A stretch of DNA of 64,000 nt. Source: CAG-411 sp050875145 (GTDB lineage Bacteria > Bacillota > Clostridia > Lachnospirales > Lachnospiraceae). The stretch is taken from positions 62,001-126,000 of the forward strand of contig JBNMLH010000005.1 of assembly GCA_050875145.1 (NCBI GenBank), given 5' to 3'. Shown here one piece after another: positions 45,370 to 53,653 of this stretch. The translations under genes were made by a program, and so were the position numbers. Numbering within the stretch: position 1 is the stretch's first letter; each line of letters starts with the position of its first letter. The notes under the pieces are model-generated. The model did no database searches, had not been told where the DNA came from, and was given only the letters and a program-made list of their open reading frames with translations.

Positions 45370-46714
45370 TTCAAAATCTGATTTTACACAAGGAAGCATA
45401 CTTGGAAAGTTGATACCGTTTATGGTGCCAATACTGGGTGCATTAATCCTTCAGGCGGCTTACGGTGCAGTAGATTTATTAGTAGTGGGAAGATTTGGAA
45501 CAACATCGGGACTTTCAGCGGTATCCACAGGAAGTCAGGTATTGAATCTTGTTACATTTGTGATTACACAGTTTGCAATGGGTATTACTGTTTTGATTGC
45601 ACGATATATAGGAGAAAAGAAACCACAGTATATTGGTTCCTTAATTGGTGGTTCCACAATTATTTATGCCATTCTTTCAGTGGTGTTATTTGTTATTATG
45701 ATAGGCTTTTCAAATCAGATTGCAGTGTTGATGCAAGCACCCAAAGAGGCTGTTACGTTTACGGCTGTTTATGTGCGCATTTGTGGTGGTGGTATCTTTT
45801 TTATTGTTGCGTACAATCTGCTTGCTGCGATTTTTAGAGGACTTGGAGATAGTAAATCTCCATTGTTATTTGTAGCAGTTGCATGTGTGATTAATATTGT
45901 GGGCGATTTAGTTTTGGTTGCAGGATTTCATTTGGATGCGGCCGGAGCAGCGATTGCAACTGTATTTGCACAGGCTGTCAGCGTAGTATTTGCCATAGTG
46001 TTACTGGTAAAAAGGCATTTGACTTTTGAGATTACCAAAAAGGATTTTAAAATCAACAGGCACTGCGTGAGGGCATTAAAAATAGGATTTCCACTTGCAT
46101 TGCAGGAATGCCTGACACAGATTTCCTTTCTTGCACTTTGCGCATTTATCAACAGATTGGGGTTAGAAGCTTCCTCCGGGTATGGTGTTGCCTGTAAGAT
46201 TGTAAATTTTGCAATGTTAATTCCAAGTTCACTTATGCAGTCCATGGCATCTTTTGTATCTCAGAATGTAGGAGCTGGAAATGAAAAGAGAGCAAAAAAG
46301 GCAATGTTTACAGGCATGGGTGTGGGACTTGTAGTTGGCTGTGTGGTATTTACGTTTGTTATGTTCAAGGGAAATCTTTTGACTGGCATATTTACACCAG
46401 ATGCAGTGGTGGTGCAAAAAGGATATGATTATCTGAGAGGATTTGCATTGGAAACAATAGTTACTGCAATTTTATTTAGTATGGTTGGTTATTTTAATGG
46501 ACATGACAAGACCATATGGGTTATGGTGCAGGGATTGGTACAGACGCTGTTGGTTCGTTTGCCATTGGCGTATTATATGAGTATACAGCCGGATGCAAGC
46601 CTTACTAAGATCGGATTTGCAGCACCAGCCGCTACGATATTTGGGATTCTTTTAAATGTAATTTTTTATGTTTGGACAAATCGAAAAAGTAAAAAAGAAT
46701 GGCAATTACAGTAG
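45362..46714 (+). CDS. MATE-family multidrug efflux protein (2)
   Basis: A 450-aa MATE exporter: LQAAYGAVDLLVVGRFG, AIFRGLGDSKSPLLFVAVAC and PLALQECLTQISF. TTG 45362 is the likely start because AAAGGAGAG ends 6 bases before it; a GTG at 45344 precedes that site and so lacks one. It overlaps the MarR gene by 8 bases. Closer in sequence style to the third MATE (47065) than to the first. Confidence 0.9.
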   Translation: MNNSKSDFTQGSILGKLIPFMVPILGALILQAAYGAVDLLVVGRFGTTSGLSAVSTGSQVLNLVTFVITQFAMGITVLIARYIGEKKPQYIGSLIGGSTIIYAILSVVLFVIMIGFSNQIAVLMQAPKEAVTFTAVYVRICGGGIFFIVAYNLLAAIFRGLGDSKSPLLFVAVACVINIVGDLVLVAGFHLDAAGAAIATVFAQAVSVVFAIVLLVKRHLTFEITKKDFKINRHCVRALKIGFPLALQECLTQISFLALCAFINRLGLEASSGYGVACKIVNFAMLIPSSLMQSMASFVSQNVGAGNEKRAKKAMFTGMGVGLVVGCVVFTFVMFKGNLLTGIFTPDAVVVQKGYDYLRGFALETIVTAILFSMVGYFNGHDKTIWVMVQGLVQTLLVRLPLAYYMSIQPDASLTKIGFAAPAATIFGILLNVIFYVWTNRKSKKEWQLQ

Positions 46715-46726
46715 TGGTAAAATGAC

Positions 46727-46850
46727 TTGACAAGTAAAAAAGTGTATTATATACTGGGTATCGTTCATCGGAGGGTGATTTGTTCATTTAGAGACAATAG
46801 CTGGATAAGATGGCAGATTGAAATGTCTGCTTTCTTATCCAGCTTTTTTT
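46727..46850 (+). ncRNA. Short transcript unit: promoter, possible leader peptide, terminator
   Basis: -35 TTGACA (46727-46732), 17-base spacer, -10 TATACT (46750-46755), then a strong terminator 46799-46850 (AGCTGGATAAGA...TCTTATCCAGCT with TTTTTTT). The transcript would be about 90 nt. It holds GGAGG (46770-46774) 5 bases before TTG-TTC-ATT-TAG, a possible three-residue leader peptide. Either a small RNA or an attenuator for the MATE gene 215 bases downstream. Confidence 0.6.
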
Positions 46851-47015
46851 ACTCTATAGGAAAGTGCGTCCTATAGAATAAAACGCTCCGCGGAATGTGC
46901 AGACACATATTCTACTTAATGAGGTACGTGTTTTCGTAAAATAGTGTACAGAGTAGACTGGGAAGGGAGAATTGTTGAAAAAGTGTGCAATACGCATCCG
47001 GCACACAAAATGGAG
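46851..47015 (+). repeat. Family C repeat, copy 1
   Basis: A 165-base element beginning right after a terminator: hairpin ACTCTATAGGA...TCCTATAGAAT, hairpin ATGTG-CAGA-CACAT, and a distal segment ending CATCCGGCACACAAAATGGA. The same length as copy 2 at 50153, with most bases shared. The open frame over its distal part is not conserved as protein between copies. Confidence 0.8.
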
Positions 47016-47064
47016 ATAGCCGCCCATAAGAGAGAAACTTACGGATTATATAAGGAGGTAAAGT

Positions 47065-48414
47065 ATGAAAGAGAATACATCATTTACGGAAGGGAAGATT
47101 TTAAAGCCGTTGATTTTGTTTGCATTTCCGGTATTGCTGGCGTTATTTTTGCAGGCTATGTATGGTGCGGTAGATTTACTTGTGGTAGGTAAATTTGCAT
47201 CGTCTGCAGATGTATCCGCAGTATCTACGGGATCACAGATTATGACTACCCTGACAAATCTCATTAGTAGTTTTGCAATGGGTACCACTATCCTGCTGGG
47301 ACAACAGATTGGAAGTGGAAAACGGGAAGAAGGAGGTCGCACAGTGGGAACTGCCATTCTGATGTTTGCGGGAATTGCAGTGGTAATGTCTGTGCTTCTG
47401 CTGTGTTTTGCTTCCCAGGTTTGTAGTATTATGAATGCACCAAAAGAGGCATTTGATCAGACCGTTGCCTATATCAGAATCTGTGGTGGAGGTATGTTGG
47501 TTATTGTGGCATATAATCTGATTGGTTGTATTTTCCGCGGACTTGGGGATTCCAAAACGCCACTGATTACGGTAGCAATTGCCTGTATCTGTAATATTGT
47601 CGGAGACTTGATTTTGTGTGCAGTTTTCCACATGGGAACAGTAGGAGCAGCGATTGCTACTGTATTTGCACAGGTCGTAAGTGTGGTGGCATCTTACCTT
47701 TTTATTCGCAAAAAGGAATTGCCTTTTACCATGAAGAGGGAAAATATTCGGATTTGTGGAACATATCTGCGTAAAATGATTGGGTTTGGTGCACCAATCG
47801 CACTGCAGGATTTGTTGGTCAGCATTTCCTTTCTAATTATTCTGGCAATTGTAAATGCTATGGGAGTTGTTGTTTCGGCAGGTGTGGGAGTAGCAGAAAA
47901 GGTTTGTGCTTTTATTATGTTGATTTCTTCTGCATTTATGCAGTCCATGTCTGCGTTTGTGGCACAGAATTATGGTGCAAACCGTATGGATAGAGCTCGA
48001 AAAGCATTACATTACGGTATTATAGTTTCTTTTTCCATTGGGATTGTGATGTTTGCGATTACATTTTTCCACGGAGATATTCTGGCGGGAATTTTCTCAC
48101 CTGATAAAGATGTGATTTTGGCAGCCGCGGATTATCTCAAGGCGTATGCAATTGACTGTTTATTTACAGCAATATTCTTTTGCTATACGGGGTTTTATAA
48201 TGGAATTGGAAAGACCACATTTGTCATGTTTCAAGGAATCCTTGGTGTTTTTTTTGTCAGGGTTCCGGTGTCGTACATCATGAGTATTCAGCCGAAAGCA
48301 TCCTTGTTTCATATTGGCTTGGCAACCCCCATGTCCTCTGCGTTACAGCTACTTCTTTGTGTGGGATTTATGTTGGTGTTGAAGAGAAAAGAAATGAGGA
48401 AGGATGTAAGGTAA
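47065..48414 (+). CDS. MATE-family multidrug efflux protein (3)
   Basis: A 449-aa MATE exporter: LQAMYGAVDLLVVGKFA, CIFRGLGDSKTPLITVAIAC, PIALQDLLVSISF. AAGGAGGT lies 6 bases before the ATG. No regulator gene is adjacent; upstream are the short transcript unit (46727) and a family C repeat. It is the third MATE gene in under 7 kb. Confidence 0.92.
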   Translation: MKENTSFTEGKILKPLILFAFPVLLALFLQAMYGAVDLLVVGKFASSADVSAVSTGSQIMTTLTNLISSFAMGTTILLGQQIGSGKREEGGRTVGTAILMFAGIAVVMSVLLLCFASQVCSIMNAPKEAFDQTVAYIRICGGGMLVIVAYNLIGCIFRGLGDSKTPLITVAIACICNIVGDLILCAVFHMGTVGAAIATVFAQVVSVVASYLFIRKKELPFTMKRENIRICGTYLRKMIGFGAPIALQDLLVSISFLIILAIVNAMGVVVSAGVGVAEKVCAFIMLISSAFMQSMSAFVAQNYGANRMDRARKALHYGIIVSFSIGIVMFAITFFHGDILAGIFSPDKDVILAAADYLKAYAIDCLFTAIFFCYTGFYNGIGKTTFVMFQGILGVFFVRVPVSYIMSIQPKASLFHIGLATPMSSALQLLLCVGFMLVLKRKEMRKDVR

Positions 48415-48512
48415 ATTCGTTGAATGGTCTCGATTTTCTTTACCATTGTTATTTTCAAGCGATTGTATGATATAATTGGTTTAAACATTTAGACGAAAGA
48501 AGGGAGTATTTT

Positions 48513-49154
48513 ATGGATACATTACAATTAATGAAAGAAAGACATAGTGTGCGTCAGTATAGGAAACAGCCCATTGAACCGGAAAAGCGAAACGAAATAA
48601 ACCAGTGTATCGCACAGATAAATGCAGAAAGTGGATTGCATATGCAGGTTTTTTATGATGAACCGAATTGTTTTGATTCCTTTATGGCTCATTATGGAAA
48701 ATTCACAAACGTATCAAATTATATTGCCATAGTTGGTACAAAACAAGAGCAGGAAAAAGCAGGATATTATGGGGAAAAGCTGGTATTGAAATGTCAGGAG
48801 CTTGGACTGAATACATGCTGGGTAGCTATGACACATGGCAAGACAAAAGCGAAAATCACAAAAGGGCAGAAACTTTTAATTGTACTTTCACTTGGTTATG
48901 GAGAGAATAAAGGTGTTTCACATAAGAGTAAAAGCATAGAGGAACTTAGTAAATCAGACGAGAATATGGATTGGTTTGCAAAAGGGATGGAGGCGGTATG
49001 TTTGGCTCCTACAGCTATGAATCAACAAAAATTTCAGTTTGAACTTAAGAATGGAATGGTAACGGCTAAGGCACGAAATGGTTTTTATACGAAAATAGAT
49101 TTAGGAATTGCAAAGTATCATTTTGAGTCTGTAACGGGACATGAGGTTAAGTAA
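48513..49154 (+). CDS. Nitroreductase-family flavoprotein
   Basis: A 213-aa protein with the FMN-binding start MKERHSVRQYRKQPIEPEKR and GLNTCWVAMTHGK, then KGMEAVCLAPTAMNQQKFQF. This is the TM1586-like nitroreductase subgroup. It may reduce nitro compounds or quinones. The next gene starts at the base after its stop and encodes an ArsR-type regulator, so the two form an operon. GAAGGGAG precedes the ATG. Confidence 0.88.
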   Translation: MDTLQLMKERHSVRQYRKQPIEPEKRNEINQCIAQINAESGLHMQVFYDEPNCFDSFMAHYGKFTNVSNYIAIVGTKQEQEKAGYYGEKLVLKCQELGLNTCWVAMTHGKTKAKITKGQKLLIVLSLGYGENKGVSHKSKSIEELSKSDENMDWFAKGMEAVCLAPTAMNQQKFQFELKNGMVTAKARNGFYTKIDLGIAKYHFESVTGHEVK

Positions 49155-49502
49155 ATGCATACAAGAGAGAATATAGATGATCTTGCTTCTGATTTTGAAA
49201 AATGCCAGAAAATATTGCTTGCACTGGGAGATGAAAACAGACAGCATATGATTTTGGGAATGATGAAAATGGGAAATTGCTCAGGTGTTCGAGTGAATGA
49301 AATCGCCGAAAAGACACATTTGTCAAGACCTGCAGTATCGCATCACCTTCAGATATTAAAAAATGCCGGCATTTTAAAAATGAGGCGGGAAGCAACTAAA
49401 AATTATTATTATTTTGATCCAGATATGAAAAGTTTCAATCTTTTAATCGATGTGTTGCAGAGAGCGATTCAGATTACTTCTGATTCTTATTTGGATAAGT
49501 AA
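49155..49502 (+). CDS. ArsR-family regulator
   Basis: A 115-aa winged-helix protein: CSGVRVNEIAEKTHLSRPAV then SHHLQILKNAGILKMRREAT is the helix-turn-helix and wing. There is no ELCxC metal motif, so it probably senses something other than arsenic. It is coupled to the nitroreductase gene and likely regulates it. Confidence 0.88.
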   Translation: MHTRENIDDLASDFEKCQKILLALGDENRQHMILGMMKMGNCSGVRVNEIAEKTHLSRPAVSHHLQILKNAGILKMRREATKNYYYFDPDMKSFNLLIDVLQRAIQITSDSYLDK

Positions 49503-49570
49503 AAGCGGACACTTTATGGATGGTCCTAGTGCAACAGATACGGAAATTGTGAGTAGTCGCAATGGAACCG

Positions 49571-49661
49571 TTGAAATTACAAGAAGTTTTTGTTATGATG
49601 GCTAGTATGATGAACCATTGGGCAAGTCAAGGTGCTAATTACTTGAGGTTCGTTATACTAG
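49571..49661 (+). promoter_or_regulatory. Rrf2 gene promoter and 5'-UTR stem-loop
   Basis: -35 TTGAAA (49571-49576), 17-base spacer, -10 TATGAT (49594-49599). From 49602 to 49661 a long imperfect stem CTAGTATGATGAACC/GGTTCGTTATACTAG encloses an inner CAAGT/ACTTG stem. It would form the very 5' end of the mRNA, leaving the ribosome site AAAGAGGTG free. Confidence 0.65.
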
Positions 49662-49678
49662 GAAAAGAGGTGTAAAAA

Positions 49679-50116
49679 ATGCAGATTTCCAGCAGATTTA
49701 CTATGGCAATCCATATGTTTGCCTGTATCGATACCTTTTCAGATCAGAAGATGACCAGTGATTTTATGGCAGCCAGCATTGGCACAAATCCGGTTATCAT
49801 ACGAAAACTTTTACAGCAGTTAAAGGCAGCAGGATTAGTGAAAGTTTTAAGGGGAACTGGTGGCGTTACCATTACAAGACCGCTTAATGAAATCACATTT
49901 CTTGACATTTATAAAGCAGTGGAATGTGCGCCGGATGAGCAACTGTTTCATTTTCATGAAAATCCCAATCAAGCGTGTCCGGTAGGAAGAAATATTCATC
50001 GTGTGTTGGATAGCAGATTATTGCAGGTTCAAAAGGCAATGGAAGAGAAACTTGCAGGAATGACTCTGGCGGATGTAAAAAATGAGGTAGCTTTGTGTAT
50101 AGAGAAAGAGCAGTAA
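49679..50116 (+). CDS. Rrf2-family transcriptional regulator
   Basis: A 145-aa Rrf2 protein: SRFTMAIHMFACI start, helix-turn-helix SDFMAASIGTNPVIIRKLLQ, wing VLRGTGGVTITRP. Of the usual three cluster-binding cysteines only C155-like positions are partly seen (ECAPDEQLFH and NQACPVGRN), so it may be a YwnA/SaiR-like member without a canonical Fe-S site. AAAGAGGTG precedes the ATG. Target unknown. Confidence 0.9.
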   Translation: MQISSRFTMAIHMFACIDTFSDQKMTSDFMAASIGTNPVIIRKLLQQLKAAGLVKVLRGTGGVTITRPLNEITFLDIYKAVECAPDEQLFHFHENPNQACPVGRNIHRVLDSRLLQVQKAMEEKLAGMTLADVKNEVALCIEKEQ

Positions 50117-50120
50117 GGAA

Positions 50121-50152
50121 AGGCTTCAGATCTTTGATCTGGAGCCTTTTTT
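50121..50152 (+). terminator. Rho-independent terminator of the Rrf2 gene
   Basis: AGGCTTCAGATC-TTT-GATCTGGAGCC followed by TTTTTT. A family C repeat starts immediately after it. Confidence 0.9.
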
Positions 50153-50317
50153 ACTCTATAGGAAAGTACGTCCTATAGAGTAAAACGCTCCGCGAGATGT
50201 GCAGACACATATTTTACTTAACGAGGTACGAGTTTAGTAAAATAGCGTACAGAGTAGATGCGAAAGGAAGATGGTTGCAAAAAGCGTGCAACCCGCATCT
50301 GGCACGCAAAGTGGAGG
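50153..50317 (+). repeat. Family C repeat, copy 2
   Basis: 165 bases. Hairpin ACTCTATAGGA/TCCTATAGAGT (perfect), ATGTG-CAGA-CACAT, ATTTTACT/AGTAAAAT, and a distal stem AGATGCG/CGCATCT enclosing GTTGC/GCAAC. Equal in length to copy 1, and like it directly follows a terminator. Confidence 0.82.
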
Positions 50318-50328
50318 TTATATAATTT

Positions 50329-51150
50329 TCAGAATTTTTCCTCTAAAAACAAAGCCACTCCATCCTCATCATTTCCTTTTGTCACATAATCTGCCACTTG
50401 CTTAATTTCCGGTTTGGCATTTCCCATTGCCACCGAAGTACCTGCTAATTGTAGCATATCCTTATCGTTTTCACTATCTCCGAATGCAATCAGATGGGAA
50501 GCATCCGAATGTAAATGTTCACACAACCATTGTAATGCTTTTCCTTTTGTGGCATCTGCCGCTGTAATTTCGATATTATCGGCCCTTCCAGAACAAACAC
50601 GAATATTAGGTATTTTTTGCAACTGTTCTTTGTATTTTGTCTTTAAATCTACATCCTTAAAAAACAAAGTAATCTTTTTAATGCCTTGATGTTGTGTTAA
50701 TTTTTTATACCACAACTGTTCTACCGGACACCGACTTTTCTTGTAATATTCCAGATAATCCCCCTGAAAATATTCTTCAACCTTCTTATACGCTTGCAAA
50801 TCACAATATCCCACATCTTCATAAAACAAATCTGCTAAAATAGCTTGTTTTTGAATATATTTTTGTAATTCTAATACACTATCGTCAGGAATAGTTTGTG
50901 CCAATACCGTCTTCTTTTCTTGGCAGGAAAATATCTTTGCCCCATTCATAGAAACAACATAAGAAACTATATCCCCTTGCAAAAGTGTCGGACTCACTCC
51001 ACTTATTGGTCTTCCAGTTGCCACAATGATACTATGTCCTTCTTGTTTTAATTCTTTTAATCTGTTTTTTAATCGATCCGACATTTCTCCTCTGGAATTT
51101 AATGCGGTTCCGTCTAAATCCATTGCTATTATTTTCCTATTTTTCATCAT
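50329..51150 (-). CDS. Cof-type HAD phosphatase of the glycan cluster
   Basis: A 273-aa HAD-IIB protein: IIAMDLDGTALNS, VATGRPISG, IAFGDSENDKDML. Its start overlaps the end of the aldolase-like gene by 14 bases, so both are in one operon. In this context it could remove phosphate from a sugar-acid phosphate made by the aldolase-like protein; this is inference. Confidence 0.88.
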   Translation of the reverse strand: MMKNRKIIAMDLDGTALNSRGEMSDRLKNRLKELKQEGHSIIVATGRPISGVSPTLLQGDIVSYVVSMNGAKIFSCQEKKTVLAQTIPDDSVLELQKYIQKQAILADLFYEDVGYCDLQAYKKVEEYFQGDYLEYYKKSRCPVEQLWYKKLTQHQGIKKITLFFKDVDLKTKYKEQLQKIPNIRVCSGRADNIEITAADATKGKALQWLCEHLHSDASHLIAFGDSENDKDMLQLAGTSVAMGNAKPEIKQVADYVTKGNDEDGVALFLEEKF

Positions 51151-52720
51151 ATTTACTAGGAGTGATAAACTTCATTCCTATCTCCTTACGAAACATTTTA
51201 ATTTGTTCTTTCATCTGTTGATTTTTCTTTTTGGTTTCACACTGTAAATTTTGGTAATAGAAACGTTTATCGCAATAATTATCTACATGATTTTTTCTGA
51301 AACCATCCATACCGGCAATAGAAACCTGTTTTACCTTTGCTCGAATTAATAATTTAAGAAGCATTAAACCGGAACTATCATAAATTTCCTGTCCTGCATT
51401 TAATAACTCCGAATAACTTACCACATTCGCACCTTCTGGAAGTCCCTTTATATTGGATGAAAAGATAAAATTAGATAAATCTACATCCTTTGGAAGTGCC
51501 TCAAATCGCTTTTGATTGGCGACAAAAATCATATCTACCTTTGTTTCCGGCATAAAATTGATTGCAATGGTATAACATTTCTTTTTTAATTGATATTCTT
51601 CTATTTCCTTTTTTCTGCTATGTAATGACTTTCCAGGCGCAAGCATTAAAATATGTTTACCTTTCCACTCTTTTTTTAATTTTCCTATTAATTCCTTGTC
51701 ATCAATGGCATTATTTTGGTATGTTTTATAAATGTCTTCTACCAAATCCTTGTGATACGTCAAACGATATTCCTTTGGAATTTGCTTTAACAGACTTCGT
51801 ATTGTTCGCATTTGCATGTTTTGTTTACTAATTAAATAGGACACGTAATTTGGATGGCATTGAAAAAAAGAGGCAAGAAAATAGGCGACGGAATATCCCC
51901 ATGGATACTGAACATATATGGGCATAAGATAATTGTCCACAATTTCTAATATAGGTAGCACATCATACTGTTTGTTTGCATTCTGGTTCAAATATGGAAG
52001 CAATAATTCACTACATAAATTTCCTGCGCCTCTCCCCATACCATAAACGGAACAATCTATAAAAATATCCCTTTGAAAACCAAATTCCACCATCTTCTGA
52101 GCATTGGCAAAAGCAAGCTGTTGGTTATTGTGAGCATGATAACCAAGCGCAATACCTTCTTCTAAATTTTTATCCAACATATGCATCATGTGAATCATAT
52201 CTTTTACGGACATTCCACCTAACGTATCTACAATATAAAAGGCATATGGCTTGAAATGATTTATTTTTTTCACCAATTCCAGTAAACTATAATCTTCATA
52301 ATTCGCAGAACCTACCGGTTGCATAAATACTTTATACCCTTTTCTCTTTAAAATGCCCGCCCATTCAAATGCCTTTTTGATTTCCTTTTTATGGAAGGTT
52401 AGTCGAATACCACCAATAACCGTATTTTTTGCATCCACCAACAAATCCGGATGGATTTCCTTTTCTCCAATGGCTATCATTGCAACATACAGTACATTTG
52501 GATTTGGATTTTCAATATACGCATCAATTTCATTTGCATTTTTATATAGACTATGATCCTCTCCCTTTACCAATTCTGTTAAAAATCCACATTCAATGAT
52601 ATCCATTTCTGCCTGAGACAAACGTTCCAAAATTCCTTTTATGGTATCTTTTCCAAACTTCCATTGATTGATATATCCTCCATCCCGAAGGGTACAATCT
52701 AATGCCTTAATATTTCCCAT
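51137..52720 (-). CDS. HMGL-like (DRE-TIM) aldolase fused to a C-terminal Rossmann-like domain
   Basis: A 527-aa protein. Residues 1-300 are a metal-dependent DRE-TIM aldolase related to 4-hydroxy-2-oxovalerate aldolase: LDCTLRDGGYINQWKFG, GIRLTFHKKE, IVDTLGGM and the metal-binding GYHAHNNQQLAFAN. Residues 350-500 (GKHILMLAPGKSLHSRKKEI, FVANQKRFE, SIAGMDGFRKN) resemble a nucleotide- or sugar-binding domain like that in DUF115 proteins. Such fusions occur in surface polysaccharide loci. Proposed reaction: aldol joining of pyruvate-like and sugar aldehyde units. It is separated from the CMP-transferase gene by a family B element. Confidence 0.82.
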   Translation of the reverse strand: MGNIKALDCTLRDGGYINQWKFGKDTIKGILERLSQAEMDIIECGFLTELVKGEDHSLYKNANEIDAYIENPNPNVLYVAMIAIGEKEIHPDLLVDAKNTVIGGIRLTFHKKEIKKAFEWAGILKRKGYKVFMQPVGSANYEDYSLLELVKKINHFKPYAFYIVDTLGGMSVKDMIHMMHMLDKNLEEGIALGYHAHNNQQLAFANAQKMVEFGFQRDIFIDCSVYGMGRGAGNLCSELLLPYLNQNANKQYDVLPILEIVDNYLMPIYVQYPWGYSVAYFLASFFQCHPNYVSYLISKQNMQMRTIRSLLKQIPKEYRLTYHKDLVEDIYKTYQNNAIDDKELIGKLKKEWKGKHILMLAPGKSLHSRKKEIEEYQLKKKCYTIAINFMPETKVDMIFVANQKRFEALPKDVDLSNFIFSSNIKGLPEGANVVSYSELLNAGQEIYDSSGLMLLKLLIRAKVKQVSIAGMDGFRKNHVDNYCDKRFYYQNLQCETKKKNQQMKEQIKMFRKEIGMKFITPSKYDEK

Positions 52721-52764
52721 GATTTTACTACAATCCTTTCTGCTTGTTCTTTCTAAAAATTTTA

Positions 52765-52952
52765 GTAACTATTCAGAAGATGCCATTCACAAAATGCCAG
52801 AATATACATAATGACTAAAAATATAAACTTTGGCTGGTCATTTTGTTCATGACGCTGTTATCAGCTATGAACTCATATGTGCAAATTGCACTTCACGAGC
52901 AAGCTCTCACGTACAATTTGCACATATGAGTTCGCACCTTCTGAACAGTTAC
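52765..52952 (+). mobile_element. Family B MITE-like element, copy 3
   Basis: 188 bases with inverted ends GTAACTATTCAGAAG and CTTCTGAACAGTTAC. First palindrome CATTCACAAAATGCCAG with CTGGTCATTTTGTTCATG; second GAACTCATATGTGCAAATTG with its perfect complement. Flanks AAATTTTA and AAATTTCA agree at 7 of 8, a near-intact target duplication. It lies inside the glycan operon. Confidence 0.85.
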
Positions 52953-52990
52953 AAATTTCAATAATCACTTAAAAACACATTTTTTTACTT

Positions 52991-53653
52991 TTACAAGTTA
53001 TTCCCTCTACAATGCTGAAACCAGGCATTTGCCACCATAAAATCAATTGGCTCATTTATGTCAATTGCTTCTTCTTTGGATACTTCAATAAAATAAGGAT
53101 TCTCTCCCGTTCTTCTTCCTTTTTCTAAAATCAGCTCTCTAGAATACACATAAAGTCCGGTTGTTTCCACATAAAATTGCTCTAAATCCTGCGTTCTTGG
53201 TATCATTTTTGCATCATAATTAAGCGGTTTTTCTTGATACCATAAAAAATCATGACAGGGTGTAACAGCAAGTGCCGAATCATAACCTTCTACTTCCACT
53301 GCCTGCAATCCCTTCTCAATACTTTCCCTTGTAATAAATGGTGCGGTTGCATGGGCTAATACATAATGTTTTGCCTCTACCTCTCTTGCAAAACTTTGTA
53401 ATACTTCTAAAATCATTGTAGTATTTTGATCTAAAGAGCTGGAACGTTTTAAGAATTTCACTCCATCTGGTAAATAGTCACAAATTTCTTCCTTACTACA
53501 ATATACATAAATTTCATCCAATCCCTTTGTTTCCAATAAGGTATGTAAAATATAATGAATCAACGGCTGTCCGTGCTCAAAGGATTTTGTATTTTTTCCT
53601 GGCAATCGCTGATTATTCATTTTAATAGGCACTACTGCTACATTTTTTTTCAT
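52991..53653 (-). CDS. CMP-sugar (acylneuraminate-like) cytidylyltransferase
   Basis: A 220-aa nucleotidyltransferase of the NeuA/KdsB/PseF type. N-terminal VVPIKMNNQRLPGKNTKSFE is the CTP-binding loop, and ATAPFITRESI and the C-terminal VSKEEAIDINEPIDF are typical. It should activate an ulosonic acid as a CMP-sugar. Its ATG is at the base before the next upstream gene stops, so the operon is tight. Confidence 0.88.
   Translation of the reverse strand: MKKNVAVVPIKMNNQRLPGKNTKSFEHGQPLIHYILHTLLETKGLDEIYVYCSKEEICDYLPDGVKFLKRSSSLDQNTTMILEVLQSFAREVEAKHYVLAHATAPFITRESIEKGLQAVEVEGYDSALAVTPCHDFLWYQEKPLNYDAKMIPRTQDLEQFYVETTGLYVYSRELILEKGRRTGENPYFIEVSKEEAIDINEPIDFMVANAWFQHCRGNNL

Noticed and set aside
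46944..47192. 82-codon open frame upstream of the third MATE gene
   Set aside because: It starts inside a family C repeat and runs into the MATE gene in another frame; the second repeat copy has a different, shorter frame.
49500..49525. Fourth family B copy (GGACACTTTATGGATGG)
   Set aside because: Only about 17 bases match and no inverted ends or second arm are found.
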